From Geothrix sp. 21YS21S-4 (GTDB lineage: Bacteria; Acidobacteriota; Holophagae; Holophagales; Holophagaceae): 64,000 bases of DNA. Position 1 is the stretch's first letter. Each line of letters opens with the position of its first letter. Of this stretch, positions 37,167-47,198 are shown piece after piece. The position numbers and the translations under genes are program-made. Under the pieces are notes generated by a model. It did not search any database, was not told the DNA's origin, and saw only the letters and a program-made list of their open reading frames with translations. The stretch is taken from the NCBI RefSeq assembly GCF_030845995.1, contig NZ_CP132719.1, positions 2,666,001-2,730,000 on the forward strand, given 5' to 3'.

Positions 37167-38785
37167 CAGGAACTGCTTCCAAACCGCAAAAGAAGTCCCA
37201 GGCAAAAAAGGGTGGAAGCGGCAGCCTGGACCTTCGGCTCCATGGTCCCGGCATGACCCCCATTCTCCGGGCAGGCCTGGGAGGGCTCGCCGCCAGCCTC
37301 CGGGCGATCCTGCGGGAACGATCGAGAGAAACCAAATGGGAGGAGGGCGTGGTGGTCCCCTTGGGGCCGGGGCAAGCCACCATCGAAGCGCATCGCGTTG
37401 TCATCTCCTGGCCCGAGGGCGGACTGGAGCCCACCTTGAAAGCTCTGTGGGAAGGTTCCTTTAGGATTTCCCACGGCGTCATCTATCTACCCGGCGCGCA
37501 TTTGGAACCTTTCGATGGAACCAAAGTGGTACCTCTGCGCTTGCAGGAAGGGCTGAAACGAACCTTTCTCCAGCATGGGAAATCCACCGAAAAAGATGGT
37601 TCTCCCAAAGTGCTCAGCGTTGATCAAGGGGAAGGCCCCATTGCCTTGGGGTACCAGCCCTTTGCAAGCTATGCCCATGCCAAGGCAATAAAAGATATGC
37701 TTCAGGCACTCGCAAAGGGCACTTCGGTCGAGTTGGCAGGCTGGGCTTGCCCAGGTGCGGCCCAACGCCATGTCGCCTTCGGCGCCACCAGGGCAGCCTA
37801 TGCGCCCCAGGAGGCTGTGGCGGCGCTTTTCAGCCTGGTGGGATGCATCAGCCTTCCAGAGGGCAATGGTGGCGGCTTCCTCATCATCCCCGAGCCCAAC
37901 CATTTGATCTCGTTCGCCAAAAAGCTCCCACGCCTTCTCCCAGCATCCCCGACCGATACGGCCCCCGCCAGCCTTGGAGACGCGCTCTTGCTGGCGGAGA
38001 TGTCGCTCCTGATGGAATCGATGGAGCAACCCTTCGTGGCCTCCCTCCACGGGACCTTGCTGGAGTCCATGGCCTGGGACAAGAAGCAGAAATATCGGGC
38101 TGCGTTGGTAACAGTCGGACAGTTCCAGAAAGATCGCATGGAACTCTTCCGAACTATTCGTTCTGAACTGAAGCCAAGGCTGATCTCAACCAAACAAGGG
38201 ACCACCTGGATCAAACCAAGCCATCTTCGCGCCTTCGCGGCGGACAACCTCGCCCGGGGGAGGCCGTGGTACCAAGGATTTGCGATCCACACCATCACAG
38301 AGCAAAAGCAGACGCGCTTCCTCCACACCTACCGGAGTTCCGAGAAAAGCAATCTCGGGGCCCTTCAACATTCAGAAAGGCAAGGGTTGATCCGCATGAC
38401 CGAACAACTTTCTGGTACCGAGCAGCGACTGGTGGCCGCCACTCACGAGGCCATTCGCAACCAGTTCGGAAAAATATCCCAGACCCAGAAGGCCCTTGGG
38501 GGCGATCTGAAAAAACGATTCCAAGACGAGCGCCAGCGTATTCGCGTGGCCTTCTCCAGCGCCAAGACCCAGGACCAGGTACGCTCGGCCTTCGCAGATC
38601 TCTGGAGCCGGTCGGGTTCCCTTCCGACGCTCCAGGCGCACTGGTCCGAAGTCATGGCCCTGGTTCATGGCCCCAAATGGGCACTGGCCCGGGATCTCGC
38701 TCTGGTGGCCCTTGCCAGCTACAAGGGACAACGCTCCGAAGAGGAAGAACACGCCGAAGACGCAACGGAAATTTCTGCCGAATAA
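37157..38785 (+). CDS. cas8: Cas8 large Cascade subunit (MYXAN Cas8a1/Cmx1, DevT-like)
   Basis: The 542-residue large subunit of the type I effector complex, expected to recognise the PAM and recruit Cas3. Identification rests on position (between cas3 and cas7), size and resemblance to Cas8a1/Cmx1 of Myxococcus dev-type systems, not on a short motif; Cas8 proteins diverge fast. The first 25 residues are basic and disordered (KPQKKSQAKKGGSGS), the middle is alpha/beta and the C-terminal 150 residues are helical (RQRIRVAFSSAKTQDQVRSA), ending in an acidic tail. It is 22 bp before cas7. Confidence 0.82.
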   Translation: MAVAGTASKPQKKSQAKKGGSGSLDLRLHGPGMTPILRAGLGGLAASLRAILRERSRETKWEEGVVVPLGPGQATIEAHRVVISWPEGGLEPTLKALWEGSFRISHGVIYLPGAHLEPFDGTKVVPLRLQEGLKRTFLQHGKSTEKDGSPKVLSVDQGEGPIALGYQPFASYAHAKAIKDMLQALAKGTSVELAGWACPGAAQRHVAFGATRAAYAPQEAVAALFSLVGCISLPEGNGGGFLIIPEPNHLISFAKKLPRLLPASPTDTAPASLGDALLLAEMSLLMESMEQPFVASLHGTLLESMAWDKKQKYRAALVTVGQFQKDRMELFRTIRSELKPRLISTKQGTTWIKPSHLRAFAADNLARGRPWYQGFAIHTITEQKQTRFLHTYRSSEKSNLGALQHSERQGLIRMTEQLSGTEQRLVAATHEAIRNQFGKISQTQKALGGDLKKRFQDERQRIRVAFSSAKTQDQVRSAFADLWSRSGSLPTLQAHWSEVMALVHGPKWALARDLALVALASYKGQRSEEEEHAEDATEISAE

Positions 38786-38807
38786 CCCCCACTTCAAGGA
38801 GATCATC

Positions 38808-39692
38808 ATGGCCCTGCACATCCACGCTGCCCTGCTCACCCCCCACGGTGTTGCCGCCAACAACCGCGGACTCACCGAGGGCAACATCACGACGCTCCAA
38901 AAACTGGTCTGGGGCACGGGAAAGGTCCACAGCACCGTTTCTGCGGAATCCATCCGATTCGCCCTGCGGAGCCGTTTTCAGGAATCCGGAGAAAAGCTCA
39001 ACCGAACCTATGATGATCCTAGCCGTAGCAATACCTGGTTGGATCCTGAATTCAAGGACTGGTCGAAATTCCTCGACGACGATCTCCTCGGTTTCATGTC
39101 CGCCAAGGCTGCCGGGGAAGAAGGAGAAAAAAATACCAAGGTTCGGCGGAGCCTGCTGGAAGTCAGTCGCGCCGTGAGCCTTTCCCCCTGGCTGGGCGAT
39201 GCCACCTTCAACGCCGCCAGTCCCGGCGCCACGCCTTCTGCTCAGAAGAAGGGATCCAATCCCGTGCCCTACGGAACGGAGATGCACGCCACGCGCTATC
39301 AGTACGGCCTGAGCCTCACGCCAGGTCAGCTCAAGGATCAGAAGCGTGCGGCCACGGCCCTGAGGGCCATCTGCGCCCTGGGGCCCGTGGCGGGCAACCA
39401 CGCTCGTTTCCTCTTCGACTTCAGCCCCGACAGCGCGGTGCTCCGCGTCACCCATGACCCCGCGCCCCGCCTGCTCTATTGCTTCGATCTCAACGAGGAT
39501 GGGTCGGTCAACCTGAATGCCCTGATCCAGAGGGTGCGCCAGAAGGACATCCTTCCCGAGGAGATCTTCCTCGGCGGCGCCGTGCTGTTTGGCTTGGACG
39601 CGGACACCCTCAAGCTCCTGGGCCAGTCCAGCCCTGAACAAGGTGTGAAGGCCGCCTGCGAAGCAGCCATCGCGAAGGTCGACTTGTCATGA
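38808..39692 (+). CDS. cas7: Cas7 backbone subunit (DevR family)
   Basis: A 294-residue Cas7/Cst2/DevR-family RAMP protein that forms the crRNA-binding backbone of Cascade. The ATG at 38808 has AAGGAG 7 bases upstream; a longer in-frame ORF starts inside cas8 and is not used. Family-like blocks: LHIHAALLTPHGVAANNRG at the N-terminus, MHATRYQYGLSLTPGQLKD, and GNHARFLFDFSPDSAVLRVT. The stop overlaps the cas5 start (ATGA). Confidence 0.88.
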   Translation: MALHIHAALLTPHGVAANNRGLTEGNITTLQKLVWGTGKVHSTVSAESIRFALRSRFQESGEKLNRTYDDPSRSNTWLDPEFKDWSKFLDDDLLGFMSAKAAGEEGEKNTKVRRSLLEVSRAVSLSPWLGDATFNAASPGATPSAQKKGSNPVPYGTEMHATRYQYGLSLTPGQLKDQKRAATALRAICALGPVAGNHARFLFDFSPDSAVLRVTHDPAPRLLYCFDLNEDGSVNLNALIQRVRQKDILPEEIFLGGAVLFGLDADTLKLLGQSSPEQGVKAACEAAIAKVDLS

Positions 39693-40315
39693 TCGGCCTC
39701 CGGCTTACCGTCCCGGTCGCCTGCTGGCGGAAGGGGCGGGCCCGGGAGTTCTGGGAAACGGAAACCCTTCCACCCCCGGCCACCTGTTACGGAGCCCTGC
39801 TCTCCTTCGTCGGCGAGGTGGACCGCCGAGTTCACGAGGGTTCACGCGTGACCTCGGGCCTCTTGAACCAGCCCCACCTCAGCACGGTGCTGCGCACCCT
39901 CTGGAAAGTGAAGGATCCCAAGACGCCCCAGGGCAATAGCCAGAACGCGCGCCCCGACCTTCAACAACTCTGGTGCCAGGCGGATTTGATGATCTGGTGC
40001 GACAGCAGCGAAGAATCGGGCTCTCGCCTAGAGGATCGCATTCGAGAGGCCTTTATCCACCCGGAACGCATTCAGCGTTTCGGGGGGTGGTCCCTCGGTG
40101 AAAGCACTCACCTCATCAACGATGCCTGGTTGATTGACGATGGCGTTCCCCCCACGGCTTGCCGCGTCTTCCTAGAGGATCCCAAAGGCAGCCATACGCT
40201 GCCGGTCTGGGTCGATCATGTGGGCATGGCAGGCACCCGTTACGCCGTGGGCAACTTGGTGGACATCACCTCCGCACCTTCGCCTGAACGGCTCCCTCGG
40301 ATCCTCGCGTCATGA
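39689..40315 (+). CDS. cas5: Cas5 Cascade subunit (MYXAN Cmx5/DevS-like)
   Basis: A 208-residue RAMP protein that binds the 5' handle of the crRNA. The N-terminal strand MIGLRLTVPVACWRKGRARE followed by FWETETLPPPATCYGALLSFVGE is the typical Cas5 start, with the conserved pattern 'P-PATCYGALLS'. The C-terminal half carries a Gly-rich turn region (IQRFGGWSLGESTH). It overlaps cas7 and the cas4-cas1 gene by four bases each. Confidence 0.88.
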   Translation: MIGLRLTVPVACWRKGRAREFWETETLPPPATCYGALLSFVGEVDRRVHEGSRVTSGLLNQPHLSTVLRTLWKVKDPKTPQGNSQNARPDLQQLWCQADLMIWCDSSEESGSRLEDRIREAFIHPERIQRFGGWSLGESTHLINDAWLIDDGVPPTACRVFLEDPKGSHTLPVWVDHVGMAGTRYAVGNLVDITSAPSPERLPRILAS

Positions 40316-41937
40316 CCCTCACACGAGCCATGGCGGTCCATGCCTGGGCGTACTGCCCCCGACTTTTCTACCTCGAAGAAATTGAGGAGATCCGCGTCGC
40401 GGATGAGCGGATCTTCGAGGGAAGAGAACTGCATGAGCAATTGGAAGCGAAGGAAGAAGGCGATCTCCACACCTTCACCCTGGAAAGCGAAACTTGGGGT
40501 TTGAAAGGGAAACTGGACGCCTGCCGCCACCGGGACGGGCGGTGGATCGTGGTGGAGCACAAGAAGGGGCGCAGCCGCAAAGGCGAACGTGGGGCTGAGG
40601 CATGGGAGAGCGACCGCCTCCAATCTGCCGCCTACGGCGCCCTTCTGGCGGAGCACCTTGGAGAGCCCGTACTCGAAGCCCACATCCGCTACCACGCAGA
40701 CCATAAACGCGTGGTGGTCCCCGTGGACGCTTCCTTGCTTCAGGAACTGGAAACCGCGCTGAGGGAGATGAGTCTCCTGCGGAACACGCCGGAACGCCCA
40801 TCCGTCACACCCCATGCCCAGCGTTGCATCCATTGCAGCCTGGCCCCAGTCTGCCTTCCAGAGGAGGAACGGTTCCAGCAGCGCGAGGACTGGGAGCCTT
40901 TGCGCCTCTACCCCCAGCACCATGACCGGCTCACTTTACATGTCCTGGGGCATGGTTCCCAGCTCGGGCGTTCCGGAGACCAGCTGGTGGTACGCCCCCT
41001 GGAAGGCCCTGAGGAGCGCTTTCCCGTGGAGCAGGTGGAGCAGATCGTGATTCACGGCTATGCCCAAGCTTCCACCCAGGCCCTTCATCTTTGTTTTGCC
41101 CGGGACATCAATGTCCATTGGTTGGGCGCGGGAGGCCGGTACCTGGGCGGATGCGCCGCCGGTTCGGGAGGCGTTCAACGCCGCATCCGCCAGTACGAGG
41201 CGTTGCGTGATCCAGCCTTTCGACTGGAACGCTCAAAGGAGCTGGTCAGGGGGAAGGTTCGAATGCAGATTGGTTTTCTGCTGCGAGCCACCCGGGGACG
41301 GGATCGAACAGATCATGTGCTCCGACGCGTGAAGGACCTCCGAGCCTGTTTGGCAGGCCTGTCTGCCGTATCCAGTTTCGACGACCTGCGCGGGGTAGAA
41401 GGATTGGCTGGGCAAGCGTATTTCGGTTGCCTGGACAGCCTTCTTCTCCCAGAATTGCCGGAATCTTTACGTTTTTTGGGACGCAGCCGAAGGCCCCCCG
41501 AGGATCCCGTCAATGCCCTGCTTTCCTTCGGCTACTCGCTCCTCTACCGAGACGTGGTGGCTGCGATCCTCGCCGTAGGACTGGAACCCGCTTTCGGGCT
41601 ATTTCACACCGCCCGTTCAGCGGCTTACCCCCTGGCTCTGGATCTGATGGAATTGTTCCGAGTCCCGTTGGTGGACATGGTGGTGATCGCCAGCCTCAAC
41701 CGCCGCCAATGGGATGCCGAACGCCACTTCCGGCGCCTGGGCCCGGCAATCTACCTGAACGAGGAAGGACGGGAGCAAGCCATCTCCCTGTTCGAGGGAA
41801 GGAAGGCAGAAACCTGGCGCCATCCAGTCCTTGGCTACAGCCTCAGTTATCACCGTCTGATGGAACTGGAAGCGCGGCTGCTGGAGAAGAGCTGGATGGG
41901 ACACCCAGGCCTCTTCGCCCGCTGGAGCCTCCGGTGA
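40312..41937 (+). CDS. cas4-cas1: Cas4-Cas1 fusion, spacer-acquisition nuclease/integrase
   Basis: A 541-residue fusion for adaptation. Residues 1-190 are Cas4: cluster cysteines C15 (AYCPRLFYLEE), C172, C175 and C181 (RCIHCSLAPVCL), and the RecB-like nuclease residues D69 (GKLDAC), E82 and K84 (VVEHKKG). Residues about 198-541 are Cas1: metal ligands E363 (GVEGLAGQAYFGCLD), H432 (FGLFHTARSAAYP) and D444/E447 (LALDLMELFR). Both active sites look intact. Cas4 trims and orients prespacers by PAM, and fusion to Cas1 is known from some type I-G/I-U and related systems. Translationally coupled to cas5 and cas2. Confidence 0.93.
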   Translation: MTLTRAMAVHAWAYCPRLFYLEEIEEIRVADERIFEGRELHEQLEAKEEGDLHTFTLESETWGLKGKLDACRHRDGRWIVVEHKKGRSRKGERGAEAWESDRLQSAAYGALLAEHLGEPVLEAHIRYHADHKRVVVPVDASLLQELETALREMSLLRNTPERPSVTPHAQRCIHCSLAPVCLPEEERFQQREDWEPLRLYPQHHDRLTLHVLGHGSQLGRSGDQLVVRPLEGPEERFPVEQVEQIVIHGYAQASTQALHLCFARDINVHWLGAGGRYLGGCAAGSGGVQRRIRQYEALRDPAFRLERSKELVRGKVRMQIGFLLRATRGRDRTDHVLRRVKDLRACLAGLSAVSSFDDLRGVEGLAGQAYFGCLDSLLLPELPESLRFLGRSRRPPEDPVNALLSFGYSLLYRDVVAAILAVGLEPAFGLFHTARSAAYPLALDLMELFRVPLVDMVVIASLNRRQWDAERHFRRLGPAIYLNEEGREQAISLFEGRKAETWRHPVLGYSLSYHRLMELEARLLEKSWMGHPGLFARWSLR

Positions 41938-42371
41938 AGCATCCTCCGGAACGCCACTGGTATCTGGTGGCCTACGACGTGGCCGACGACAAGAAGCGGG
42001 CCAAGGTGGCGAAATGTCTGGAAGGCTTCGGCGAGCGGATTCAGTACTCCGTGTTCCGCACCTTCCTGAGCGGCCGTGCCCTCGCTCGTCTCCGCTGGGA
42101 GTTGAGTCGAATCATGGCTCCCCTGGACGGACTGCTGATCATCCATTTGTGCCCGTCCTGCCAAGCCCGCATCCAAGACCGGAAGGGCAAACGAGATTGG
42201 AAAGAGGAAGCACCCTTGGGATTTCGGATTTCGGGGCAAAGCCTCAAGCACCCCAGCCCGGGGGGGATCGCGACCGACTCATCTCAAGACTTATCAAAGA
42301 GTTCAGAACCATCCGTCTCGCCCCAGTCCATGAATGCTGCCGGATCAAGGAAATACAAGGGATCCCGCTAA
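41934..42371 (+). CDS. cas2: Cas2 with a C-terminal extension of about 50 residues
   Basis: Partner of Cas1 in spacer integration. The Cas2 core is residues 1-95: WYLVAYDVADDKKRAKVAKC with the family Asp (D15), GFGERIQYSVFRTFLSG, and IIHLCPSCQARI. The GTG start overlaps the cas4-cas1 stop (GTGA). At 145 residues it is about 50 longer than usual; the extra tail is polar and low-complexity (SPGGIATDSSQDLSKSSEPS), probably disordered. It ends 98 bp before the first CRISPR repeat. Confidence 0.88.
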   Translation: MKHPPERHWYLVAYDVADDKKRAKVAKCLEGFGERIQYSVFRTFLSGRALARLRWELSRIMAPLDGLLIIHLCPSCQARIQDRKGKRDWKEEAPLGFRISGQSLKHPSPGGIATDSSQDLSKSSEPSVSPQSMNAAGSRKYKGSR

Positions 42372-42469
42372 TCTGAGCATTTCCCTGGGGCCATCTTGAG
42401 GGGTAGGGACGGATATCCATGAAACAGGTATTTGAAACTTCAATAAATTATATGTTTACATTTATGGCA
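42372..42469 (+). promoter_or_regulatory. CRISPR leader
   Basis: 98 bp between cas2 and the first repeat, strongly AT-rich at its distal end (TTGAAACTTCAATAAATTAT). A TTGAAA hexamer at 42432-42437 is a candidate -35; the -10 is unclear. Leader position on this side agrees with the mutated terminal repeat at the other end and with cas gene placement. Confidence 0.75.
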
Positions 42470-45400
42470 CTGCCTTCAGATCGAATGCCTTCGGGCGTTG
42501 AGCACACGTTTTCCGGGCGCACCATCACGGCTCCTTGGGGGCGCTGCCTTCAGATCGAATGCCTTCGGGCGTTGAGCACGGGTGAGTTTCACGGAGACCG
42601 GGTCCCTCCACCATCTGCCTTCAGATCGAATGCCTTCGGGCGTTGAGCACCCGTAGGCGTAGCGGGCTTCCAGCATGGCCGTCTCCTGCCTTCAGATCGA
42701 ATGCCTTCGGGCGTTGAGCACGCCCGGCAACGCCTGGTACCCCGGGAGGATCAGGCGGCTGCCTTCAGATCGAATGCCTTCGGGCGTTGAGCACCAGCAC
42801 GGCCTCCGCAAAATCACACGCAGCCAGGCGCTGCCTTCAGATCGAATGCCTTCGGGCGTTGAGCACCTGTGCTGCCTCCTGCCGAGCGAGCAGCCTACCG
42901 GCAGCTGCCTTCAGATCGAATGCCTTCGGGCGTTGAGCACTTGCAGATCGCGCGAAATGTTCCTAAATTTGTGATCCTGCCTTCAGATCGAATGCCTTCG
43001 GGCGTTGAGCACGAGTCGTTCTGGATCGTCAACTTGTGAGCGTCTTCGGCTGCCTTCAGATCGAATGCCTTCGGGCGTTGAGCACAAGACCTTGATCCAG
43101 CAACTCGCGGCGTCCAGTGCTGCCTTCAGATCGAATGCCTTCGGGCGTTGAGCACAACAGGCCGCGTTCGTATTTTCCCCAGTCACTACGCTGCCTTCAG
43201 ATCGAATGCCTTCGGGCGTTGAGCACCTCTTAGTCGGCATGCCAGACTTTCTAAAGCTGTGTTCTGCCTTCAGATCGAATGCCTTCGGGCGTTGAGCACG
43301 ATCAGCATGTCTTTTACAAACCAGGTCTCGCGGCCTGCCTTCAGATCGAATGCCTTCGGGCGTTGAGCACCTGGTGGTGGCCCCGGTGCGCGTGTGCTGG
43401 CTCGCTGCCTTCAGATCGAATGCCTTCGGGCGTTGAGCACCGATCTTTCTTCTTCTCGTCACTTCCCGTACTCTTCACTGCCTTCAGATCGAATGCCTTC
43501 GGGCGTTGAGCACAGACAGCTCGGGTTCACGACGACGCGACCTCCGGCTGCCTTCAGATCGAATGCCTTCGGGCGTTGAGCACTTCGACATCCTGACCGC
43601 CGCGGGCGCCCCGTCGAACTGCCTTCAGATCGAATGCCTTCGGGCGTTGAGCACTTCGCGTAGTCCTGCTTGCCCTGGGACTTCATCGTCCTGCCTTCAG
43701 ATCGAATGCCTTCGGGCGTTGAGCACAGGTGGTGGCCGAGCAGATGGAGCGTCGACTGGCCCTGCTGCCTTCAGATCGAATGCCTTCGGGCGTTGAGCAC
43801 CTCTGGCAGATGGCCTGCACCGGGGCGCCGTGGTGCGCTGCCTTCAGATCGAATGCCTTCGGGCGTTGAGCACTGCCGATTAATTTCGGAGGGCGACACC
43901 CTGACGCGCTGCCTTCAGATCGAATGCCTTCGGGCGTTGAGCACCGCGTAAGAGTGGTGGACACGTAGGCTCCTGCTGGCTGCCTTCAGATCGAATGCCT
44001 TCGGGCGTTGAGCACGAGTCGTTCTGGATCGTCAACTTGTGAGCGTCTTCGGCTGCCTTCAGATCGAATGCCTTCGGGCGTTGAGCACAAGACCTTGATC
44101 CAGCAACTCGCGGCGTCCAGTGCTGCCTTCAGATCGAATGCCTTCGGGCGTTGAGCACAACAGGCCGCGTTCGTATTTTCCCCAGTCACTACGCTGCCTT
44201 CAGATCGAATGCCTTCGGGCGTTGAGCACCTCTTAGTCGGCATGCCAGACTTTCTAAAGCTGTGTTCTGCCTTCAGATCGAATGCCTTCGGGCGTTGAGC
44301 ACGATCAGCATGTCTTTTACAAACCAGGTCTCGCGGCCTGCCTTCAGATCGAATGCCTTCGGGCGTTGAGCACCTGGTGGTGGCCCCGGTGCGCGTGTGC
44401 TGGCTCGCTGCCTTCAGATCGAATGCCTTCGGGCGTTGAGCACCGATCTTTCTTCTTCTCGTCACTTCCCGTACTCTTCACTGCCTTCAGATCGAATGCC
44501 TTCGGGCGTTGAGCACAGACAGCTCGGGTTCACGACGACGCGACCTCCGGCTGCCTTCAGATCGAATGCCTTCGGGCGTTGAGCACTTCGACATCCTGAC
44601 CGCCGCGGGCGCCCCGTCGAACTGCCTTCAGATCGAATGCCTTCGGGCGTTGAGCACTTCGCGTAGTCCTGCTTGCCCTGGGACTTCATCGTCCTGCCTT
44701 CAGATCGAATGCCTTCGGGCGTTGAGCACAGGTGGTGGCCGAGCAGATGGAGCGTCGACTGGCCCTGCTGCCTTCAGATCGAATGCCTTCGGGCGTTGAG
44801 CACCTCTGGCAGATGGCCTGCACCGGGGCGCCGTGGTGCGCTGCCTTCAGATCGAATGCCTTCGGGCGTTGAGCACTGCCGATTAATTTCGGAGGGCGAC
44901 ACCCTGACGCGCTGCCTTCAGATCGAATGCCTTCGGGCGTTGAGCACCGCGTAAGAGTGGTGGACACGTAGGCTCCTGCTGGCTGCCTTCAGATCGAATG
45001 CCTTCGGGCGTTGAGCACAAAAACCTTGCCACTGCCGACCTTGCCACTGCCGCCTGCTGCCTTCAGATCGAATGCCTTCGGGCGTTGAGCACATCCCCTG
45101 TTACGTAACTACTGTGGGATCAGGGGGCTGCCTTCAGATCGAATGCCTTCGGGCGTTGAGCACCAGGCGAATCCCGACAGGAGAGAGAAGATCAAGGCGG
45201 CTGCCTTCAGATCGAATGCCTTCGGGCGTTGAGCACATGGCCTCCATCTTGTCGCCCATGGCCTCCAGGCGCCTGCCTTCAGATCGAATGCCTTCGGGCG
45301 TTGAGCACTAGCTCCCCCGGAGGCGGTGCGGGGTGAGGCCCTTCTGCCTTCAGATCGAATGCCTTCGGGCGTTGAGCACGCGGCACGGGCGGCAGCATCC

Positions 45401-47092
45401 AGCTGCTGTCGGGTAATCTGCCTTCAGATCGAATGCCTTCGGGCGTTGAGCACATTAATCTAATTAGGCAGGGGGCGGTGCCTTCAGATCGAATGCCTTC
45501 GGGCGTTGAGCACGCTCCCCGGATGGTATGCCAGCCGCCTTCATGCAGTCTGCCTTCAGATCGAATGCCTTCGGGCGTTGAGCACGAGGTGAGGCCGGAG
45601 GGGAGGGCGTGGCCGTAGCCCCCTGCCTTCAGATCGAATGCCTTCGGGCGTTGAGCACAATCCGGCCGAGGCCAACAAGGAGGCGGCCATCCTCCTGCCT
45701 TCAGATCGAATGCCTTCGGGCGTTGAGCACCCGATGCGGTTCCGCCGGAGACCGGGACCCTCCAGACTGCCTTCAGATCGAATGCCTTCGGGCGTTGAGC
45801 ACCGCGACAAGGCCGTCGCCCTGCTGCTGGCGGAGGGCTGCCTTCAGATCGAATGCCTTCGGGCGTTGAGCACTCGAACGATGCGACGTTCCGCGCCTGG
45901 GCCCTCGCGTCTGCCTTCAGATCGAATGCCTTCGGGCGTTGAGCACGCCAACAAGGTCACCGCCGTCGTTGTGGTGGGTCGGCTGCCTTCAGATCGAATG
46001 CCTTCGGGCGTTGAGCACGGATCTCGCGCGGCCTGGATTCATGGTTCGTCCGTCTGCCTTCAGATCGAATGCCTTCGGGCGTTGAGCACCAGCCGTACGA
46101 GACGCTCCCCTTGACCACCTTCCGGTTCTGCCTTCAGATCGAATGCCTTCGGGCGTTGAGCACACGCGCACGGCGATGTCATCGATCTCCGCCGTGTAGC
46201 TGCCTTCAGATCGAATGCCTTCGGGCGTTGAGCACAATGAGGTCAGCTTGGAGCAAGTGAAGGAAGCGGTCCCTGCCTTCAGATCGAATGCCTTCGGGCG
46301 TTGAGCACACCCTTGAATCCCCGCGCTACGCCTGCACCACCTGCTGCCTTCAGATCGAATGCCTTCGGGCGTTGAGCACAAGACGAATCGGATGTGACCC
46401 GGCCCCCGGTTCGGCTGCCTTCAGATCGAATGCCTTCGGGCGTTGAGCACAATCAGACAGGGTGGGAACGAGCTTGCCGTCCACCTGCCTTCAGATCGAA
46501 TGCCTTCGGGCGTTGAGCACAAACTCTTCCGGGTCCGAGCGTTGACCGCCCAGCCCTGCCTTCAGATCGAATGCCTTCGGGCGTTGAGCACAACTTGTTC
46601 AGCGCCCCGTACTGCGCCCCCGTGATGCTGCCTTCAGATCGAATGCCTTCGGGCGTTGAGCACTGGACCACGAAGGCGGAGGGGAAGTCCTGCTCGTCCA
46701 CTGCCTTCAGATCGAATGCCTTCGGGCGTTGAGCACCGAAGGTCAACGGCTACCGCAAGGACGGTTTCGTCTGCCTTCAGATCGAATGCCTTCGGGCGTT
46801 GAGCACTCCACGCCCGCCCTTGGATGCGACAGGAAGAAGCCGCTGCCTTCAGATCGAATGCCTTCGGGCGTTGAGCACCCCGGCATCGGCAGGCGCACGC
46901 CCCCATCCCGAATCCTGCCTTCAGATCGAATGCCTTCGGGCGTTGAGCACCCAGTCAGGCGCGCGTCCACGCTCGACTCGAAGCGCTGCCTTCAGATCGA
47001 ATGCCTTCGGGCGTTGAGCACCCGAACCGGCCCAACATCCAGCATGGGGGCGACCGCTGCCTTCAGATCGAATGCCTTCGGGCGCTGAGCAC
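42470..47092 (+). CRISPR. CRISPR array, 65 repeats of 36 bp, 64 spacers
   Basis: Repeats start CTGCCTTCAGATCGAATGCC and end TTCGGGCGTTGAGCAC. I located 65 copies by eye, from 42470 to 47057, with spacings of 70-74 bp, so spacers are 34-38 bp. The internal stem AATGCC/GGCGTT closes a TTCG tetraloop, suited to Cas6 cleavage. Nearly all copies are identical; the copy at 45478 begins with G instead of C, and the last (47057) has GGCGCTGAGC, a typical trailer-end change, so the leader is at 42.4 kb. A 14-unit block is duplicated, leaving 50 distinct spacers. No protospacer match could be tested. Confidence 0.98.
42977..44982 (+). repeat. Exact 1,003-bp tandem duplication inside the CRISPR array
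   Basis: The segment 42977-43979 (repeats 8-21 and their spacers) recurs at 43980-44982; every repeat start in the second copy is offset by exactly 1,003 bp and the spacers read identically (for example GAGTCGTTCTGGATCG at 43013 and 44016). Confidence 0.95.
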
Positions 47093-47198
47093 TGAATGCG
47101 GCTTTCCCTCGCACCCCAAGGACGGAAGTCGAAGGCGAGGCAGCGAGCAAAGACCATGAGTGAAACCACGGGGCTCGAAAGATCTGAGGCACAACAAC

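Noticed and set aside
42419-47088. Many short ORFs with the repeated peptides CLQIECLRALST or CSTPEGIRSEG
   Set aside because: They are translations of CRISPR repeats in various frames, not genes.
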